A stretch of 64,000 nt of DNA from the NCBI GenBank assembly GCA_910587505.1, contig CAJULD010000006.1, forward strand, positions 1 through 64,000, given 5' to 3'. The notes under the pieces were generated by a model. That model saw only the letters and a list, made by a program, of their open reading frames with translations, was not told the origin of the DNA and searched no databases. Positions 9,339-18,497 of this stretch are shown here, piece after piece. A program made the translations under genes and the position numbers. Origin of the DNA: an uncultured Oscillospiraceae bacterium (GTDB lineage: Bacteria > Bacillota > Clostridia > Oscillospirales > Oscillospiraceae). Each line of letters opens with the position of its first letter. Positions within the stretch are counted from its first letter, which is position 1.

Positions 9339-11834
9339 ATGTCAAAGAAACCCCAATACGATCCGGAGGAGATCCGCTACCCGGATCAGAAGATAACCAC
9401 GACCCCCCTGGTGCCGGAGATGAAGCAGTCCTTCATCGAGTACGCCATGTCCGTCATCAAGGGCCGGGCTCTGCCCGACGTCCGGGACGGTCTGAAGCCC
9501 GTCCACCGCCGCATCCTCTACGCCATGTATGAGGACAACCTGACCTCTGACAAGCCCTTCAAAAAATCCGCCACCTGCGTGGGCGACGTGCTGGGCCGGT
9601 ATCACCCCCACGGCGACCAGTCGGTTTATGACGCTCTGGTCCGTCTGGCGCAGGACTTCTCCACCCGTTACCTGCTGGTGGACGGACACGGAAACTTCGG
9701 CAGCGTGGACGGCGACCCACCCGCGGCCTACCGTTATACGGAGGCCCGCCTGAGCAAGCTCTCCAACGAGATGCTCCGGGACATCGAGAAGGACACGGTG
9801 GACTGGGACCCCAACTTTGACGAATCCCGGAAGGAGCCGCGGGTGCTGCCCAGCCGGTTCCCCAATCTGCTGGTAAACGGCTCCGTGGGCATTGCCGTGG
9901 GTATGGCCACCAATATTCCGCCCCACAACCTCCGGGAGGTGATTGGCGCGTGCATCCACGTGCTGGACGATCCGGAGGCCACCCTCAGCGACCTGATGGA
10001 GTACATCAAGGGGCCCGACTTCCCCACCAGGGGCATCATCATGGGCCGGGCCGGCATCCGGCAGGCCTATGCTACCGGCCGGGGTCATATCCGGGTCCGT
10101 GCCCGGGCGGAATTTGAGGAATTCGGACAGAACCGGACCCGGATCGTGGTCACTGAGATTCCCTATCAGGTCAATAAGCGAATGCTCATCAGGAACATGG
10201 CCGACCAGGTGGAGGACAAGCGGCTGGAGGGCATCTCCGACATCCGGGACGAGACGGACCGCAACGGCATGCGCATTGTCATTGAGCTCAAGCGGGACGC
10301 TAATCCCCAGGTGGTTCTCAACCGGCTCTTTGCCCAGACCCAGCTGCAAACCACCTTTGCCATCAATATGCTGGCGCTGGTGGACGATCAGTCCCAGCCC
10401 CGGATTCTCTCTCTGCGCCATATTATTGACGAGTATCTGAAGTATCAGGAGGAGGTCATTCTCCGCCGCACGAAATATGATCTGAAAAAGGTGCAGGAGC
10501 GGGCTCACCTGATCGAGGGCCTGCTGATAGCTCAGGACAACATCGACGAGGTTATCCGCATTATCCGCACCAGCTATGACAACGCCAGGGAAAACCTTAT
10601 GACCCGTTTCTCCCTGGACGACGTGCAGGCCCAGGCCATCTGTGATATGCGCCTGATTGCGCTGCAGGGCCTGAACCGGGAGAAGCTGGAGGCGGAATAC
10701 AGGGAGCTGGAGGAGCGCATTGCCTATTTCCAGAGTCTTCTGGCTGACGAAAACCTCCTCAAGGGCGTTCTGAAGGACGAGCTTCAGGAGATTGCCAACA
10801 AATACGGCGACGACCGCGTCACGGAAATCGGCTTCGACGAGGACGACCTGGATGTGGAGGATCTGATAGAGGAGGAGCAGTGCGTCTATACTCTCACCAA
10901 CGGAGGATATATCAAGCGCACGCCTGCCAGCGAGTACCGCATCCAGGGGAAGGGCGGCAAGGGGAACAAATCCATGTCCACCAAGGAGGAGGACACGGTG
11001 AACACGGTGTTCACCGCCTCCACCCACGACTATATTCTCTTCTTCACCGATATGGGACGGGTGTACCGCCGCAAGGGGTATCAGATTCCCGCCTCCGGCA
11101 AAACGGCGAAGGGCACCAACATTGTCAATATCCTGCCCATCGAGCCGGGCGAGCGGGTCAGCGCCATGATCTCCACCAACGATATTTCCACCGGCGACCG
11201 CTTCCTGGTCATGGTGACCCGCAACGGCACGGTGAAGCGTCTGCCCGGCGAATCGCTGCGGAATCTCCGCAGCAACGGCATCCGGGCTCTGACGCTGGAC
11301 GAGGGAGACGAGCTGATCTCCGTCCGGGAGACCGACGGCAATATGAAGATTCTCATTGCCACCCACGACGGCTCCGCCATCTGCTTCGACGAGTCCGACA
11401 TCCGGCCCACCGGCCGGGGCTCCATGGGCGTCCGGGGTATCCGGCTCCGGGAGGGCGACTATGTGGTAGGCGCCGCCCGGGCGCTGCCCGGTAAGAATGT
11501 CCTGACGATTACCGAGAAGGGCTACGGCAAGCAGACCCCTGTGGAGGAATACCGGATTACCGCCAGAGGCGGCCTTGGCATCAGAAATTACGGTCTGACG
11601 GAAAAGACCGGAAATGTAGTGGGCATCAAGGTAGTGGACGGCAGCGAGGACCTTCTGGTCCTGACGGAGAAGGGCATTCTGCTGCGCACCGCCGTAGATT
11701 CAATCAAAACCTGCGGCCGTTCCACCCAGGGCGTAATCGTTATGCGCTTCAAGGAGGAGGACGATCAGGTGATTTCCATTGCTCTGGCTGAGCGGGAGCA
11801 GGAGGAGGAGAACGAAGAGAGCGCGGAGGAGTAA
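9339..11834 (+). CDS. gyrA: DNA gyrase subunit A
   Basis: The 831-residue protein has the winged-helix/tower breakage-reunion domain with the catalytic tyrosine in YRYTEARLS (Tyr133). A C-terminal six-blade beta-pinwheel carries the GyrA box motif (RIQGKGGKG, ~531-539), and the protein ends in an acidic tail ([10 protein letters not shown]). The quinolone-determining segment reads [10 protein letters not shown]. The position equivalent to E. coli Ser83 is Gln94, while the Asp87 equivalent is retained as Asp98. The start ATG 9339 follows GAGGT. It forms an operon with gyrB and ends at an imperfect hairpin of a dispersed repeat family. Confidence 0.97.
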   Translation: MSKKPQYDPEEIRYPDQKITTTPLVPEMKQSFIEYAMSVIKGRALPDVRDGLKPVHRRILYAMYEDNLTSDKPFKKSATCVGDVLGRYHPHGDQSVYDALVRLAQDFSTRYLLVDGHGNFGSVDGDPPAAYRYTEARLSKLSNEMLRDIEKDTVDWDPNFDESRKEPRVLPSRFPNLLVNGSVGIAVGMATNIPPHNLREVIGACIHVLDDPEATLSDLMEYIKGPDFPTRGIIMGRAGIRQAYATGRGHIRVRARAEFEEFGQNRTRIVVTEIPYQVNKRMLIRNMADQVEDKRLEGISDIRDETDRNGMRIVIELKRDANPQVVLNRLFAQTQLQTTFAINMLALVDDQSQPRILSLRHIIDEYLKYQEEVILRRTKYDLKKVQERAHLIEGLLIAQDNIDEVIRIIRTSYDNARENLMTRFSLDDVQAQAICDMRLIALQGLNREKLEAEYRELEERIAYFQSLLADENLLKGVLKDELQEIANKYGDDRVTEIGFDEDDLDVEDLIEEEQCVYTLTNGGYIKRTPASEYRIQGKGGKGNKSMSTKEEDTVNTVFTASTHDYILFFTDMGRVYRRKGYQIPASGKTAKGTNIVNILPIEPGERVSAMISTNDISTGDRFLVMVTRNGTVKRLPGESLRNLRSNGIRALTLDEGDELISVRETDGNMKILIATHDGSAICFDESDIRPTGRGSMGVRGIRLREGDYVVGAARALPGKNVLTITEKGYGKQTPVEEYRITARGGLGIRNYGLTEKTGNVVGIKVVDGSEDLLVLTEKGILLRTAVDSIKTCGRSTQGVIVMRFKEEDDQVISIALAEREQEEENEESAEE

Positions 11835-11843
11835 GAGGCATAC

Positions 11844-11873
11844 ATTCTTTTCTTTGTGAACAAAGAAAAGAAT
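11844..11873 (+). repeat. Dispersed intergenic hairpin, copy a (gyrA terminator)
   Basis: ATTCTTTTCTTTG (11844-11856) pairs perfectly with CAAAGAAAAGAAT (11861-11873) over a TGAA loop, followed by ATCAAAAGAAAAACTTTTT. The same hairpin plus the same flank recurs at 23555 and, reversed, at 28975. It can act as a terminator for gyrA. Confidence 0.7.
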
Positions 11874-12064
11874 CAAAAGAAAAACTTTTTATCCGCCCTA
11901 CGGGCCGTTTTTGAGGTGCATGCTTCTATTTGGCGGTTTTTATGGTTGCGGCTGCCTTAGCGCAAAGCATCCGCTTTGCGCCGTCAAAAGCGGTCTGTCT
12001 ATGGCCGCACGGCTTGCGCCGCGCTGGGGGGCCCGTCTGGCGGACTGCGGAGGAATACGCTCCC

Positions 12065-12425
12065 ATGAAATATATGACCTTTAACGCCTCCTGCTCTTAC
12101 GCCGGGCATTCTGTTGGACCTGCAATCGGAGATCAATGACTTCTGCACCCGCGAGCAGACGCCCGCTGATCTGGCGGCGGCTCTGGATGATTTTCCGTCC
12201 CCTTCTGCCGGACGGCGTAACCATGCTGGAGCTTCTGGAAGATAGGGAGCCTGCCGCATCCCTCCGGACCGTCCGCGCCCAGCTGCTTTCGCCGGTCCGG
12301 GCCGGCCGGGCGGCTGTACTCAGTGAGGGCATTGACCTGCCACTGCTGAATGTTTCCATCCGCGCCTGCCACGACAGGATTGAGCAAGTCTGCTTACATC
12401 ATACCAAAACAGGAGCAAATCCATG
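12065..12425 (+). pseudogene. Decayed gene of unknown function
   Basis: A credible ribosome site GGAGG (12049-12053) precedes ATG 12065, which opens MKYMTFNASCSYAG, but the frame closes at a stop near 12137. Coding-like sequence continues in a second frame (LLDLQSEINDFCTREQTPADL, from 12111) and then a third frame (DGVTMLELLEDREPAASL to a stop at 12425). This pattern of three successive frames on one strand suggests a gene that lost internal sequence and gained frameshifts. I do not recognise the parent family with certainty. The 11875-12060 stretch upstream shows no other gene. Confidence 0.4.
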
Positions 12426-12860
12426 AAAACCGTTACCATCTACACCGACGGAGCCTGCTCCGGAAATCCCGGCCCCGGTGGCTGGGGAGCCATTCTGCAA
12501 TACGGGGAGCACACAAAGGAACTCTCCGGCGGCGAAAAGAACACCACCAACAACCGTATGGAGCTGACCGGCGTGATCCGCGCCCTGCAAACCCTGAAGG
12601 AGCCCTGTATCGTGGAGCTCTATTCTGACAGCAGGTATGTCATCGACGCGCTTTCCAGGGGCTGGGCGAAGGGCTGGCGGGCAAGGGGCTGGATTAAGAG
12701 CGATAAAAAACCCGCCCTGAATCCCGATTTGTGGGAGACGCTGCTGAACCTGTGCGAGATCCATCAGGTCCGCACCCACTGGGTGAAGGGGCACGCGGAG
12801 AATCCCTGTAACAACCGCTGCGACCAGCTGGCCGTTGAAGAGTGGCAGAAGCTGAAGTAG
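12423..12860 (+). CDS. rnhA: Ribonuclease HI
   Basis: The 145-residue enzyme has the full RNase HI catalytic set: Asp9 in [15 protein letters not shown], Glu47 in NNRMELTG, Asp69 in LYSDSRYV and Asp134 in NRCDQLA. The assisting His124 is in VKGH. It degrades the RNA strand of RNA-DNA hybrids using Mg2+, for example at R-loops and Okazaki primers. The start is ATG 12423, overlapping the end of the decayed gene upstream. It is monocistronic, with a strong bidirectional terminator immediately after the stop. Confidence 0.96.
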   Translation: MKTVTIYTDGACSGNPGPGGWGAILQYGEHTKELSGGEKNTTNNRMELTGVIRALQTLKEPCIVELYSDSRYVIDALSRGWAKGWRARGWIKSDKKPALNPDLWETLLNLCEIHQVRTHWVKGHAENPCNNRCDQLAVEEWQKLK

Positions 12861-12905
12861 GGAGAAAGCCCCGGAATTGGGTTCCGGGGCTTTCTCCCTA
12901 CTTCT
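12857..12905. terminator. Strong hairpin terminator after rnhA
   Basis: A 20-base perfect stem (12857-12876 with 12882-12901, core AAAGCCCCGG) over a five-base loop overlaps the rnhA stop and is followed by TTCTTC. The symmetry would allow termination from either side. Confidence 0.8.
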
Positions 12906-13170
12906 TCGCCAATATTAATAACTGATACAGACAGCCCATGGAAGCATCTCATCCGCGTCAGAACTCTGAAACGGTCTGCTATCCGTCACTCAGGGCGGAA
13001 AAACCGCTCATAGCCGCTCAGGAGGACGGATATTCCCCTGAAATCGTCAAATCGTTCACAATTTATTTACATGGCGTACATGATTTCTTCTTAAAACTAC
13101 GGTAATATCATAATCAGCAAAGGGGTAACACCCAATGCGATTTCTCCCTCCTAAAACACACACAACACAC

Positions 13171-13206
13171 ACCAGGAAGCCCCGTCGTAAGACGGGGTTT
13201 TCTGGT
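13171..13206. terminator. Hairpin between rnhA and lrgB
   Basis: A 16-base arm at 13171-13186 (core AAGCCCCGTC) pairs with 13191-13206 (GACGGGGTTTTC) over a four-base loop GTAA. On the minus strand it lies just after the lrgB stop and could end that operon. On the plus strand it follows a possible short peptide starting at 13135. The rest of 12906-13170 shows no recognisable gene. Confidence 0.55.
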
Positions 13207-13223
13207 GTCTTAACCTTTCTAAG

Positions 13224-13922
13224 CTATCCTGCCAATCCTGCCAGTACCGGCGCGGCGATTACCGTCAGCAGGCCGGTGACGACGATAGCCAGGGAGCTGG
13301 CCGCTCCCTGTATTTCGCCCAACTCCACCGCGCGGGATGTTCCCGCCGCGTGGGAGGAGGTCCCGATGGCCAGCCCCTGACTGAGAGGATCCGTTACGCC
13401 GAAACGCCTGAGCAGGGGAGGAGCGGCCACCGCCCCAAACAGCCCTGTCAGCATGATGGTGGCCATGGTAATGGCGGGATAGCCGCCCAGTTCCTCGCTC
13501 AGACCCTTTCCGATGGCGGTAGTGATGGATTTTGGGAGCAGGGAGATATACTCCGGGGCTTCCATTTTGAAAAGGAACAGCATCAATATGCATCCGGCCA
13601 TATGGGCTATCACGCCTGCCGCGCACCCGGCCAGCACGGCGCCCGCGTTTTTCTTCAGCAGCTCAAACTGCCTGTACAGGGGAATCGCCAGACAGATGGT
13701 GGCCGGCGTCAGAAGGAACTCCAGCACCCGTCCGCCGTTTTCATAAAACACCTGGTAATCCGTCCCGGTGCTCAGCAGGACCGCGCCGCAAAACAGAGTG
13801 GCAAACAGCAGGGGATTGCAGATTTCCTTTCCGATTTTCCTGTTGATGATCCTTGCCAGCTGATAGCTGCCCATGGCCAGCAGCAGTCCGAAGAAGGAGC
13901 AGGCCGCGAATACTTCCTTCAT
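13224..13922 (-). CDS. lrgB: LrgB/CidB-family membrane protein
   Basis: The 232-residue protein is almost wholly hydrophobic with several membrane segments. It contains LrgB family blocks: 'EICNPLLFA', 'KSITTAIGKGLSEELGG', and the conserved 'GLAIGTSSHAAGTSRAVELGEIQGA' region (from ~residue 183). The family controls autolysis and in some organisms exports or imports pyruvate or glycolate together with LrgA. Its start overlaps the lrgA stop (ATGA), so the pair is co-translated. Confidence 0.92.
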   Translation of the reverse strand: MKEVFAACSFFGLLLAMGSYQLARIINRKIGKEICNPLLFATLFCGAVLLSTGTDYQVFYENGGRVLEFLLTPATICLAIPLYRQFELLKKNAGAVLAGCAAGVIAHMAGCILMLFLFKMEAPEYISLLPKSITTAIGKGLSEELGGYPAITMATIMLTGLFGAVAAPPLLRRFGVTDPLSQGLAIGTSSHAAGTSRAVELGEIQGAASSLAIVVTGLLTVIAAPVLAGLAG

Positions 13923-14275
13923 TCCTCATTCTCCTTTCGGTGGATCATCCGCTGGGAGACGCACCCGGTGACCACCATGACAACGGTTGTCCCGATGAAT
14001 CCCATAATCAGCACGGGCAGCAGCATTTCCTGAATCGTATCCAGTACAGTCAGAAAGCTGACGGAAGCCGGAACCAGCAGCAGGGGCATCAGCTCCAGCA
14101 GCAGCCCGCCCACGTCCTCAATCTGCTCCAGCTTCAAAAGTCCGCTTTTCAGCAGGATAAACAGCAGAATCAGCCCATAGATGCTGGCGGGAACCGGCAG
14201 GGGAATCAAATATCTGGCGATCTCAGCGGTAAAGGTAACGACGGCAATGATAACAGCCTGTTGTAAATACCTCAT
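13919..14275 (-). CDS. lrgA: LrgA/CidA-family holin-like protein
   Basis: The 118-residue protein has four hydrophobic segments and the LrgA pattern ('LPVPASIYGLILLFILL', 'LMPLLLVPASVSFL', 'GFIGTTVVMVVTGCVSQRM'). It is the small partner of LrgB, acting in murein hydrolase control or small-acid transport in the cytoplasmic membrane. The gene leads the lrgAB operon. No LytSR-type sensor pair lies next to it, unlike in Staphylococcus or Bacillus. Confidence 0.9.
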   Translation of the reverse strand: MRYLQQAVIIAVVTFTAEIARYLIPLPVPASIYGLILLFILLKSGLLKLEQIEDVGGLLLELMPLLLVPASVSFLTVLDTIQEMLLPVLIMGFIGTTVVMVVTGCVSQRMIHRKENEE

Positions 14276-14310
14276 TTTTTATACCCCTACGCAAAATGTT
14301 TTTCTTTCAA

Positions 14311-14338
14311 GCCTTTTCTCTTTTCACAAAGAAAAGGC
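14311..14338 (-). repeat. Dispersed intergenic hairpin, copy b
   Basis: GCCTTTTCT (14311-14319) pairs with AGAAAAGGC (14330-14338). Read on the minus strand it overlaps the end of the AlaX-like gene and is followed by TGAAAGAAAAACATTTT, so it probably terminates that gene. It resembles the copy after gyrA. Confidence 0.5.
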
Positions 14339-15478
14339 TGTCTGCCAGAATTCCCGTATCTGCTCCTCGCCGGCGTTTACGCTTCCCTGAATAAACTCCG
14401 GCTTTCCGCCGCCCCGGCCCTGGAGGCTGCCGTTGATCTGCCTGGCCAGCTCCCGTAGGTCTCCTCCGTTTTGTGCCACGGCGTACTGATACACGCCGCC
14501 GCTTCCGGCGAACACCGCGCACCGTCCGCCGCACCTGTCCTTCACCAGGCCGCACAGCTTCCGCATGGATTCCCCGGACATGGACCCCTCCAGCAGCAGC
14601 ACGTCGCCCTTTCCGGCCAGCTCCTCCGCCTTCCGTGCGAAGTCCCTTTCCTCCAGCTCCGAGGCCCGGTTCTGCAGGGCATATATTTCCTTTTGCAGCC
14701 GTTCCACCGCCGCCGCCGTTTCCCCCGGTCTGGCGGAGAGCAGTCGGGACACCTTCGTGTTCTGTCCCGCAATCTGGTTCACCCAGCGCAGCGCCCGGCC
14801 GCCGGCGGCCATTTCGATCCGCACGCCGTCCCTGAACTTCTGGCAGGAGATGAGCTTTATCATCCCCACCTGTCCGCTGCGTTTCACATGGGTACCGCAG
14901 CAGGCGCAGCAGTCCGCCCCCGGCCAGCTGACGATCCGTACCTGGCCCGACAGCGCTTTCTTGCTCCGGTAGGCCAGCGCCTCCAGCGCGGCGGGGGAGG
15001 GGTAGTCGATCTGAATAAGGCGGTCCTCCCAGATGTATTGATTGGCTGCCTTTTCCACAAAAATCACGTCTTCTGTGGATAACTCCGCGTTGAAGTCGAT
15101 GGTCACCAGCTCATGGCCGATATGAAAGCCCACATTGTCGCAGCCGAATTTTTCGCATAAAATCCCGCTGACAATGTGCTCTCCGCTGTGCTGCTGCATA
15201 AAATCGAATCTTCTCTCCCAGTCAACGATGCCCTTTACCGTTTCGCCAACCGGTACTGCCCCGTCGCAGAAGTGAAGAATTTCCCCATTTTTTTCCCTGG
15301 TGTCGAAAACTTTTCTGTTTTCCAGGGTCCCATGGTCCGCCGGCTGGCCGCCCCCTTCGGGATAGAAGGCGGTGCGGTCCAGCGTCACGATCCATTGCCC
15401 CTTTTCCTCCCGGCAGTCCAGCACGGTACCGGTGAACTCCCTCAAAAAGGGGTCCTCATAAAATAATTTTTCTGTCAT
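14324..15478 (-). CDS. Alanyl-tRNA editing protein, AlaX long type
   Basis: The 384-residue protein matches the editing half of alanyl-tRNA synthetase. It has an N-terminal beta-barrel with FYPEGGGQPADHG, then the zinc-binding HxxxH motif in QQHSGEHIVSGI, and the distal CCACCGTHVKRSG cysteine/histidine cluster. A coiled linker and a C-terminal DHHA1 domain ending GRGGGKPEFIQGSV follow. Such stand-alone proteins hydrolyse Ser- or Gly-tRNA(Ala). Start ATG 15478 begins MTEKLFYED after AGAAAGG; the 28-codon upstream extension is basic and overlaps hairpins, so it is unlikely to be translated. Confidence 0.9.
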   Translation of the reverse strand: MTEKLFYEDPFLREFTGTVLDCREEKGQWIVTLDRTAFYPEGGGQPADHGTLENRKVFDTREKNGEILHFCDGAVPVGETVKGIVDWERRFDFMQQHSGEHIVSGILCEKFGCDNVGFHIGHELVTIDFNAELSTEDVIFVEKAANQYIWEDRLIQIDYPSPAALEALAYRSKKALSGQVRIVSWPGADCCACCGTHVKRSGQVGMIKLISCQKFRDGVRIEMAAGGRALRWVNQIAGQNTKVSRLLSARPGETAAAVERLQKEIYALQNRASELEERDFARKAEELAGKGDVLLLEGSMSGESMRKLCGLVKDRCGGRCAVFAGSGGVYQYAVAQNGGDLRELARQINGSLQGRGGGKPEFIQGSVNAGEEQIREFWQTAFSL

Positions 15479-15515
15479 TGGCAAAACCTTTCTGCCGCCT
15501 CGCCGGCGGCGGGGC

Positions 15516-15541
15516 CTTCTTTTCGCGCAAGCGAAAAGAAG
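15516..15541 (-). repeat. Dispersed intergenic hairpin, copy c
   Basis: CTTCTTTTCGC (15516-15526) pairs with GCGAAAAGAAG (15531-15541) over GCAA. It lies in the aspS-alaX spacer, next to a second longer hairpin. Confidence 0.55.
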
Positions 15542-15545
15542 CAGC

Positions 15546-15584
15546 GATTCTGCGACGGCCACTTGATGTGGCCGTTGCAGAATC
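15546..15584 (-). terminator. Long hairpin downstream of aspS
   Basis: A 17-base stem (15546-15562 with 15568-15584, core ACGGCCAC/GTGGCCGT) has a single G-T mismatch and a TTGAT loop. It sits about 50 bases past the aspS stop. It is either a terminator or an mRNA-stabilising element between aspS and the AlaX-like gene. Confidence 0.5.
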
Positions 15585-15632
15585 TATAGCCCCGGGCCGA
15601 TTCGAGAAGAATTTCCCGTTCGCGCGCGAAGA

Positions 15633-17411
15633 TTACTCCTCCTCTTTTTCCGTAACAGCGATATGCAGCTCGTCCAGCTGCTTCTGCTCCACAAAGGAAG
15701 GCGCCCCCATCATCAGATCCTGCGCATTCTTATTCATGGGGAATGGAATAATCTCCCGAATAGACTCTTCGCCTGCCAGCAGCATGACCATCCGGTCCAC
15801 GCCCGGCGCAATCCCCGCATGGGGCGGGGCCCCATAGCAGAACGCGTTATACATCGCCGGGAACCTGCTCTTTACATCTTCCTCGCCCAGCCGTACCATC
15901 TGGAACGCCCTGATCATAATCTCCGGGTCGTGGTTCCGTACCGCTCCGGAAGAAAGCTCCACGCCGTTGCACACCAGGTCATACTGGTACGCCGTAATGC
16001 TCAGGGGGTCTACCTCTCCGGCAATGGCCTTTTCCAGAATCTCCTTCCCGCCGTTGGGCATGGAGAAGGGATTGTGGCAGAACTCCAGCTCCCCGGATTC
16101 CTCGCCGATCTCGTACATGGGGAAGTCCACGATCCAGCAGAACTCGTACCGCTCCTTGTCGAAGTGGTTGGGGCACAGCTGGCCCAGCTTGTTCCGCAGC
16201 ACGCCGGCGGTCTTCTGGGCCGCGCCCTTCTTCCCGGTGGTGAGTCCCACGAAGCAGCCCGGCTTCAGCCCCAGTTTTGCAACGACTTCCTCCTTCTTGT
16301 CCGCCACAAATTTGGCGATGCCGCCAACGATCTCGCCGTTCTCGTCCAGCCGGAACCAGTATGCCTTCTCGCCGGCCTGGACTTCCACGTCGGTGCACAG
16401 CCTGTCGATCTGCTTCCGTGCCGCGGTGAAATCGGTGACCACGATGGCCTTGACCACATTGCCCTCGAAGGGGCCGAACCCGCACCCGCTCAGCAGCTCT
16501 GTGGCGTCCTGCACCGTCAGGTCGATCCGCAGGTCCGGCTTGTCGGACCCGTACGTCTCCATAGCCTCCACGAACCCGATCCGTTTGAACGGCGCGCTGG
16601 ACGCCACGTTATACAGGCCGTACCTGGCAAAAATGGGCGGGAACACGTCCTCGATTATCCCAAACACGTCGTCCTGGGTGGCGAAGCTCATTTCCATATC
16701 CAGCTGGTAGAACTCGCCCGGCGAACGGTCCCCCCGGGCGTCCTCGTCCCGGAAGCAGGGCGCGATCTGGAAGTACCGGTCGAACCCGGAGGCCATCAGC
16801 AGCTGCTTGAACTGCTGGGGCGCCTGGGGCAGGGCGTAGAACTTCCCCGGATGCTTCCGGGCAGGAACCAGATAGTCCCTCGCCCCCTCCGGCGAAGAAG
16901 CCGTCAGAATGGGCGTGGTGATCTCCAAAAACCCATGCTCCGTCATAGCGGCCCGCAGGGCAGAGACCACGTTGCACCGCAAAATAATGTTCTTTTTAAC
17001 GTCCGGATTTCTCAGATCCAGATACCGGTACTTCAGCCGCGTGGTCTCGTCCGCCTCCCGGCTCCGGTTGATCTGGAAGGGCAGCTCGTTGTACCGGCAC
17101 TTCCCCAGTACCTCGATCTTCTCCGGCACGACTTCGATTTCCCCGGTGGGCAGATTCTGATTCTTGCTGCTCCTCTCCCGGACCACGCCGTCCACGGCAA
17201 TCACGGTTTCCTTGTTGAGCCCGTGGACGGCGTTCATCATTTCCTCCGTCTCAATGACCACCTGCGTGGTCCCATAGAAGTCCCGCAGAATCACAAAGGC
17301 GAAATTCTGCCCCACTTCTCTTACGTTCTCCATCCAACCGGAGAGCTTCACCTTCTGCCCCACGTGCTCCAGCCGGAGCTCATTGCAGGTATGGGTTCTG
17401 TTTTGCGTCAT
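15633..17411 (-). CDS. aspS: Aspartyl-tRNA synthetase
   Basis: The 592-residue class II synthetase has the bacterial AspRS layout. An OB-fold anticodon domain comes first (VKLSGWMENVREVGQNFAFVILRD). The catalytic core has motif 2 'FRDEDARGDRSPGEFYQLDMEM', followed by the GAD insertion domain and motif 3 'GIAPGVDRMVMLLAG'. It charges tRNA(Asp). ATG 17411 is preferred over the TTG two codons earlier because AGAAAGG then has normal spacing. No T-box motif is seen directly upstream. Transcription could continue from the hisS T-box transcript, although two small genes and a remnant intervene. Confidence 0.96.
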   Translation of the reverse strand: MTQNRTHTCNELRLEHVGQKVKLSGWMENVREVGQNFAFVILRDFYGTTQVVIETEEMMNAVHGLNKETVIAVDGVVRERSSKNQNLPTGEIEVVPEKIEVLGKCRYNELPFQINRSREADETTRLKYRYLDLRNPDVKKNIILRCNVVSALRAAMTEHGFLEITTPILTASSPEGARDYLVPARKHPGKFYALPQAPQQFKQLLMASGFDRYFQIAPCFRDEDARGDRSPGEFYQLDMEMSFATQDDVFGIIEDVFPPIFARYGLYNVASSAPFKRIGFVEAMETYGSDKPDLRIDLTVQDATELLSGCGFGPFEGNVVKAIVVTDFTAARKQIDRLCTDVEVQAGEKAYWFRLDENGEIVGGIAKFVADKKEEVVAKLGLKPGCFVGLTTGKKGAAQKTAGVLRNKLGQLCPNHFDKERYEFCWIVDFPMYEIGEESGELEFCHNPFSMPNGGKEILEKAIAGEVDPLSITAYQYDLVCNGVELSSGAVRNHDPEIMIRAFQMVRLGEEDVKSRFPAMYNAFCYGAPPHAGIAPGVDRMVMLLAGEESIREIIPFPMNKNAQDLMMGAPSFVEQKQLDELHIAVTEKEEE

Positions 17412-17486
17412 GTTCAAACACCTTTCTTTTTACAATGTATTATTTCAATAAAATATAACTATCCGCTATTATCTCCATCCAAATTC

Positions 17487-17966
17487 CTATGCCGCCAGCT
17501 TATCTCCAATTTCCTTGTCCGTAGCTTTTGCAATGATCCTAATGATCCTGTTGTCCGTCGTGATCGAAACAGTTGATCCCCTGTATTGTGCGGAGACTGT
17601 GTTGCCGTCCTCCAGCACAGCGCCCCAAACGATAAAAGGATCGCCCTTATCCCCTGGTATTGAATAGCTGCCGCGAAAGCTGTCAAGAAATGTGAAAAAG
17701 CTCCGCAGGCTGACCCGGTATTTGCAGCTATTCAGAATCGCCTCCATATCCTCAATGACGGTATCTCGCCCCTCGTGGCTGTCAATATCCCACGATTTCA
17801 TGTCGGCCAGGCCGCTGGAAAAGTCGGTGACCACTGCCGAAGCGGCCATGTTGTCGATTTTCCCGCTCAAGACCAGCTCCTCAAAGCTCCTTGGCCTGGT
17901 ATACCAGAGGCAAAAGATGACCACCACCGCTAATACCCCCAGCGCGATTTTACGTTTCCTGGTCAT
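17487..17966 (-). CDS. Membrane-anchored protein of unknown function, paralog 1
   Basis: The 159-residue protein has a basic start and one N-terminal hydrophobic segment (KIALGVLAVVVIFCLWY, residues ~6-22), followed by a ~135-residue soluble domain with no motif I recognise. It is probably anchored with the domain outside the cell. It is a tandem paralog of the next upstream gene: the first ~29 codons are nearly identical, and both share 'CKYRVSLRS/CEYRVSLRS' later. AAGGAG precedes ATG 17966. The function is unknown. Confidence 0.65.
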   Translation of the reverse strand: MTRKRKIALGVLAVVVIFCLWYTRPRSFEELVLSGKIDNMAASAVVTDFSSGLADMKSWDIDSHEGRDTVIEDMEAILNSCKYRVSLRSFFTFLDSFRGSYSIPGDKGDPFIVWGAVLEDGNTVSAQYRGSTVSITTDNRIIRIIAKATDKEIGDKLAA

Positions 17967-18467
17967 AGCCCTACGACTCCTTGCTTGAAGATGTTATCCA
18001 ACCATGCTCCTGGACGAACGCCAGGATTTTCAATGAAATATCCGGGTCCTGTACCTGCGTAAGGATCCTCCTGCCATTGCTGCTGAAGGTGGCCGCCGTT
18101 CCGCAATATATCGACGTAAAGCCTTCTTCAGTTCCCGTCACCGCCGTGAGAAGGACCGTAAGGTTATCATCTCCATAAACCGGGTCGGGGTCAGGGAAGG
18201 GGAGCAGGCTTCTAAGGCTGACCCTGTATTCACAGCTTTGGAGGATATCCCTCAGCTCCGCTCCGAACTCGCCATGGCTATCAAACTGCCAGCTCTCCTT
18301 AATACGCTCGGTGGTACTCGCCTCTGTGGTATGAGTTATAATACTGAAATTCTGAAATTCCTCACCCCCGACCAGCTCGTCAAAGCTCCTTGGCCTGGTA
18401 TACCAGAGGCAAAAGATGACCACCACCGCTAATACCCCCAGTGCGATTTTCCACTTCCTGGTCATAG
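17881..18467. repeat. Near-identical 88-base direct repeats in tandem paralogs
   Basis: Positions 17881-17968 and 18380-18467 are direct repeats differing at only a handful of bases. Both cover the start codon, the membrane anchor and the RPRSF segment of the tandem genes. They mark a recent duplication or gene conversion with a 499-base period. Confidence 0.8.
17971..18465 (-). CDS. Membrane-anchored protein of unknown function, paralog 2
   Basis: The 164-residue protein shares its N-terminal anchor (MTRKWKIALGVLAVVVIF) and the RPRSFDELV segment with paralog 1, then diverges apart from the CEYRVSLRS block. Start ATG 18465 follows AAAGGAG; a 34-codon upstream extension is out of family. The stop is four bases from the paralog 1 start, so the two form an operon. 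A tandem duplication with a conserved membrane anchor and fast-changing exterior domain is the likely history. The function is not recognised. Confidence 0.65.
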   Translation of the reverse strand: MTRKWKIALGVLAVVVIFCLWYTRPRSFDELVGGEEFQNFSIITHTTEASTTERIKESWQFDSHGEFGAELRDILQSCEYRVSLRSLLPFPDPDPVYGDDNLTVLLTAVTGTEEGFTSIYCGTAATFSSNGRRILTQVQDPDISLKILAFVQEHGWITSSSKES

Positions 18468-18497
18468 CAGCTCCTTTCATAACTCTAATATAAAGAT

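Noticed and set aside
13141..13180. CRISPR-like repeat
   Set aside because: The ACACACACAACACACACC tract is simple sequence with no repeated spacer pattern. No CRISPR array was seen in the window.
15663..17576. 637-codon plus-strand frame opposite aspS
   Set aside because: It is a shadow of aspS with low-complexity composition. No start with a ribosome site supports it.
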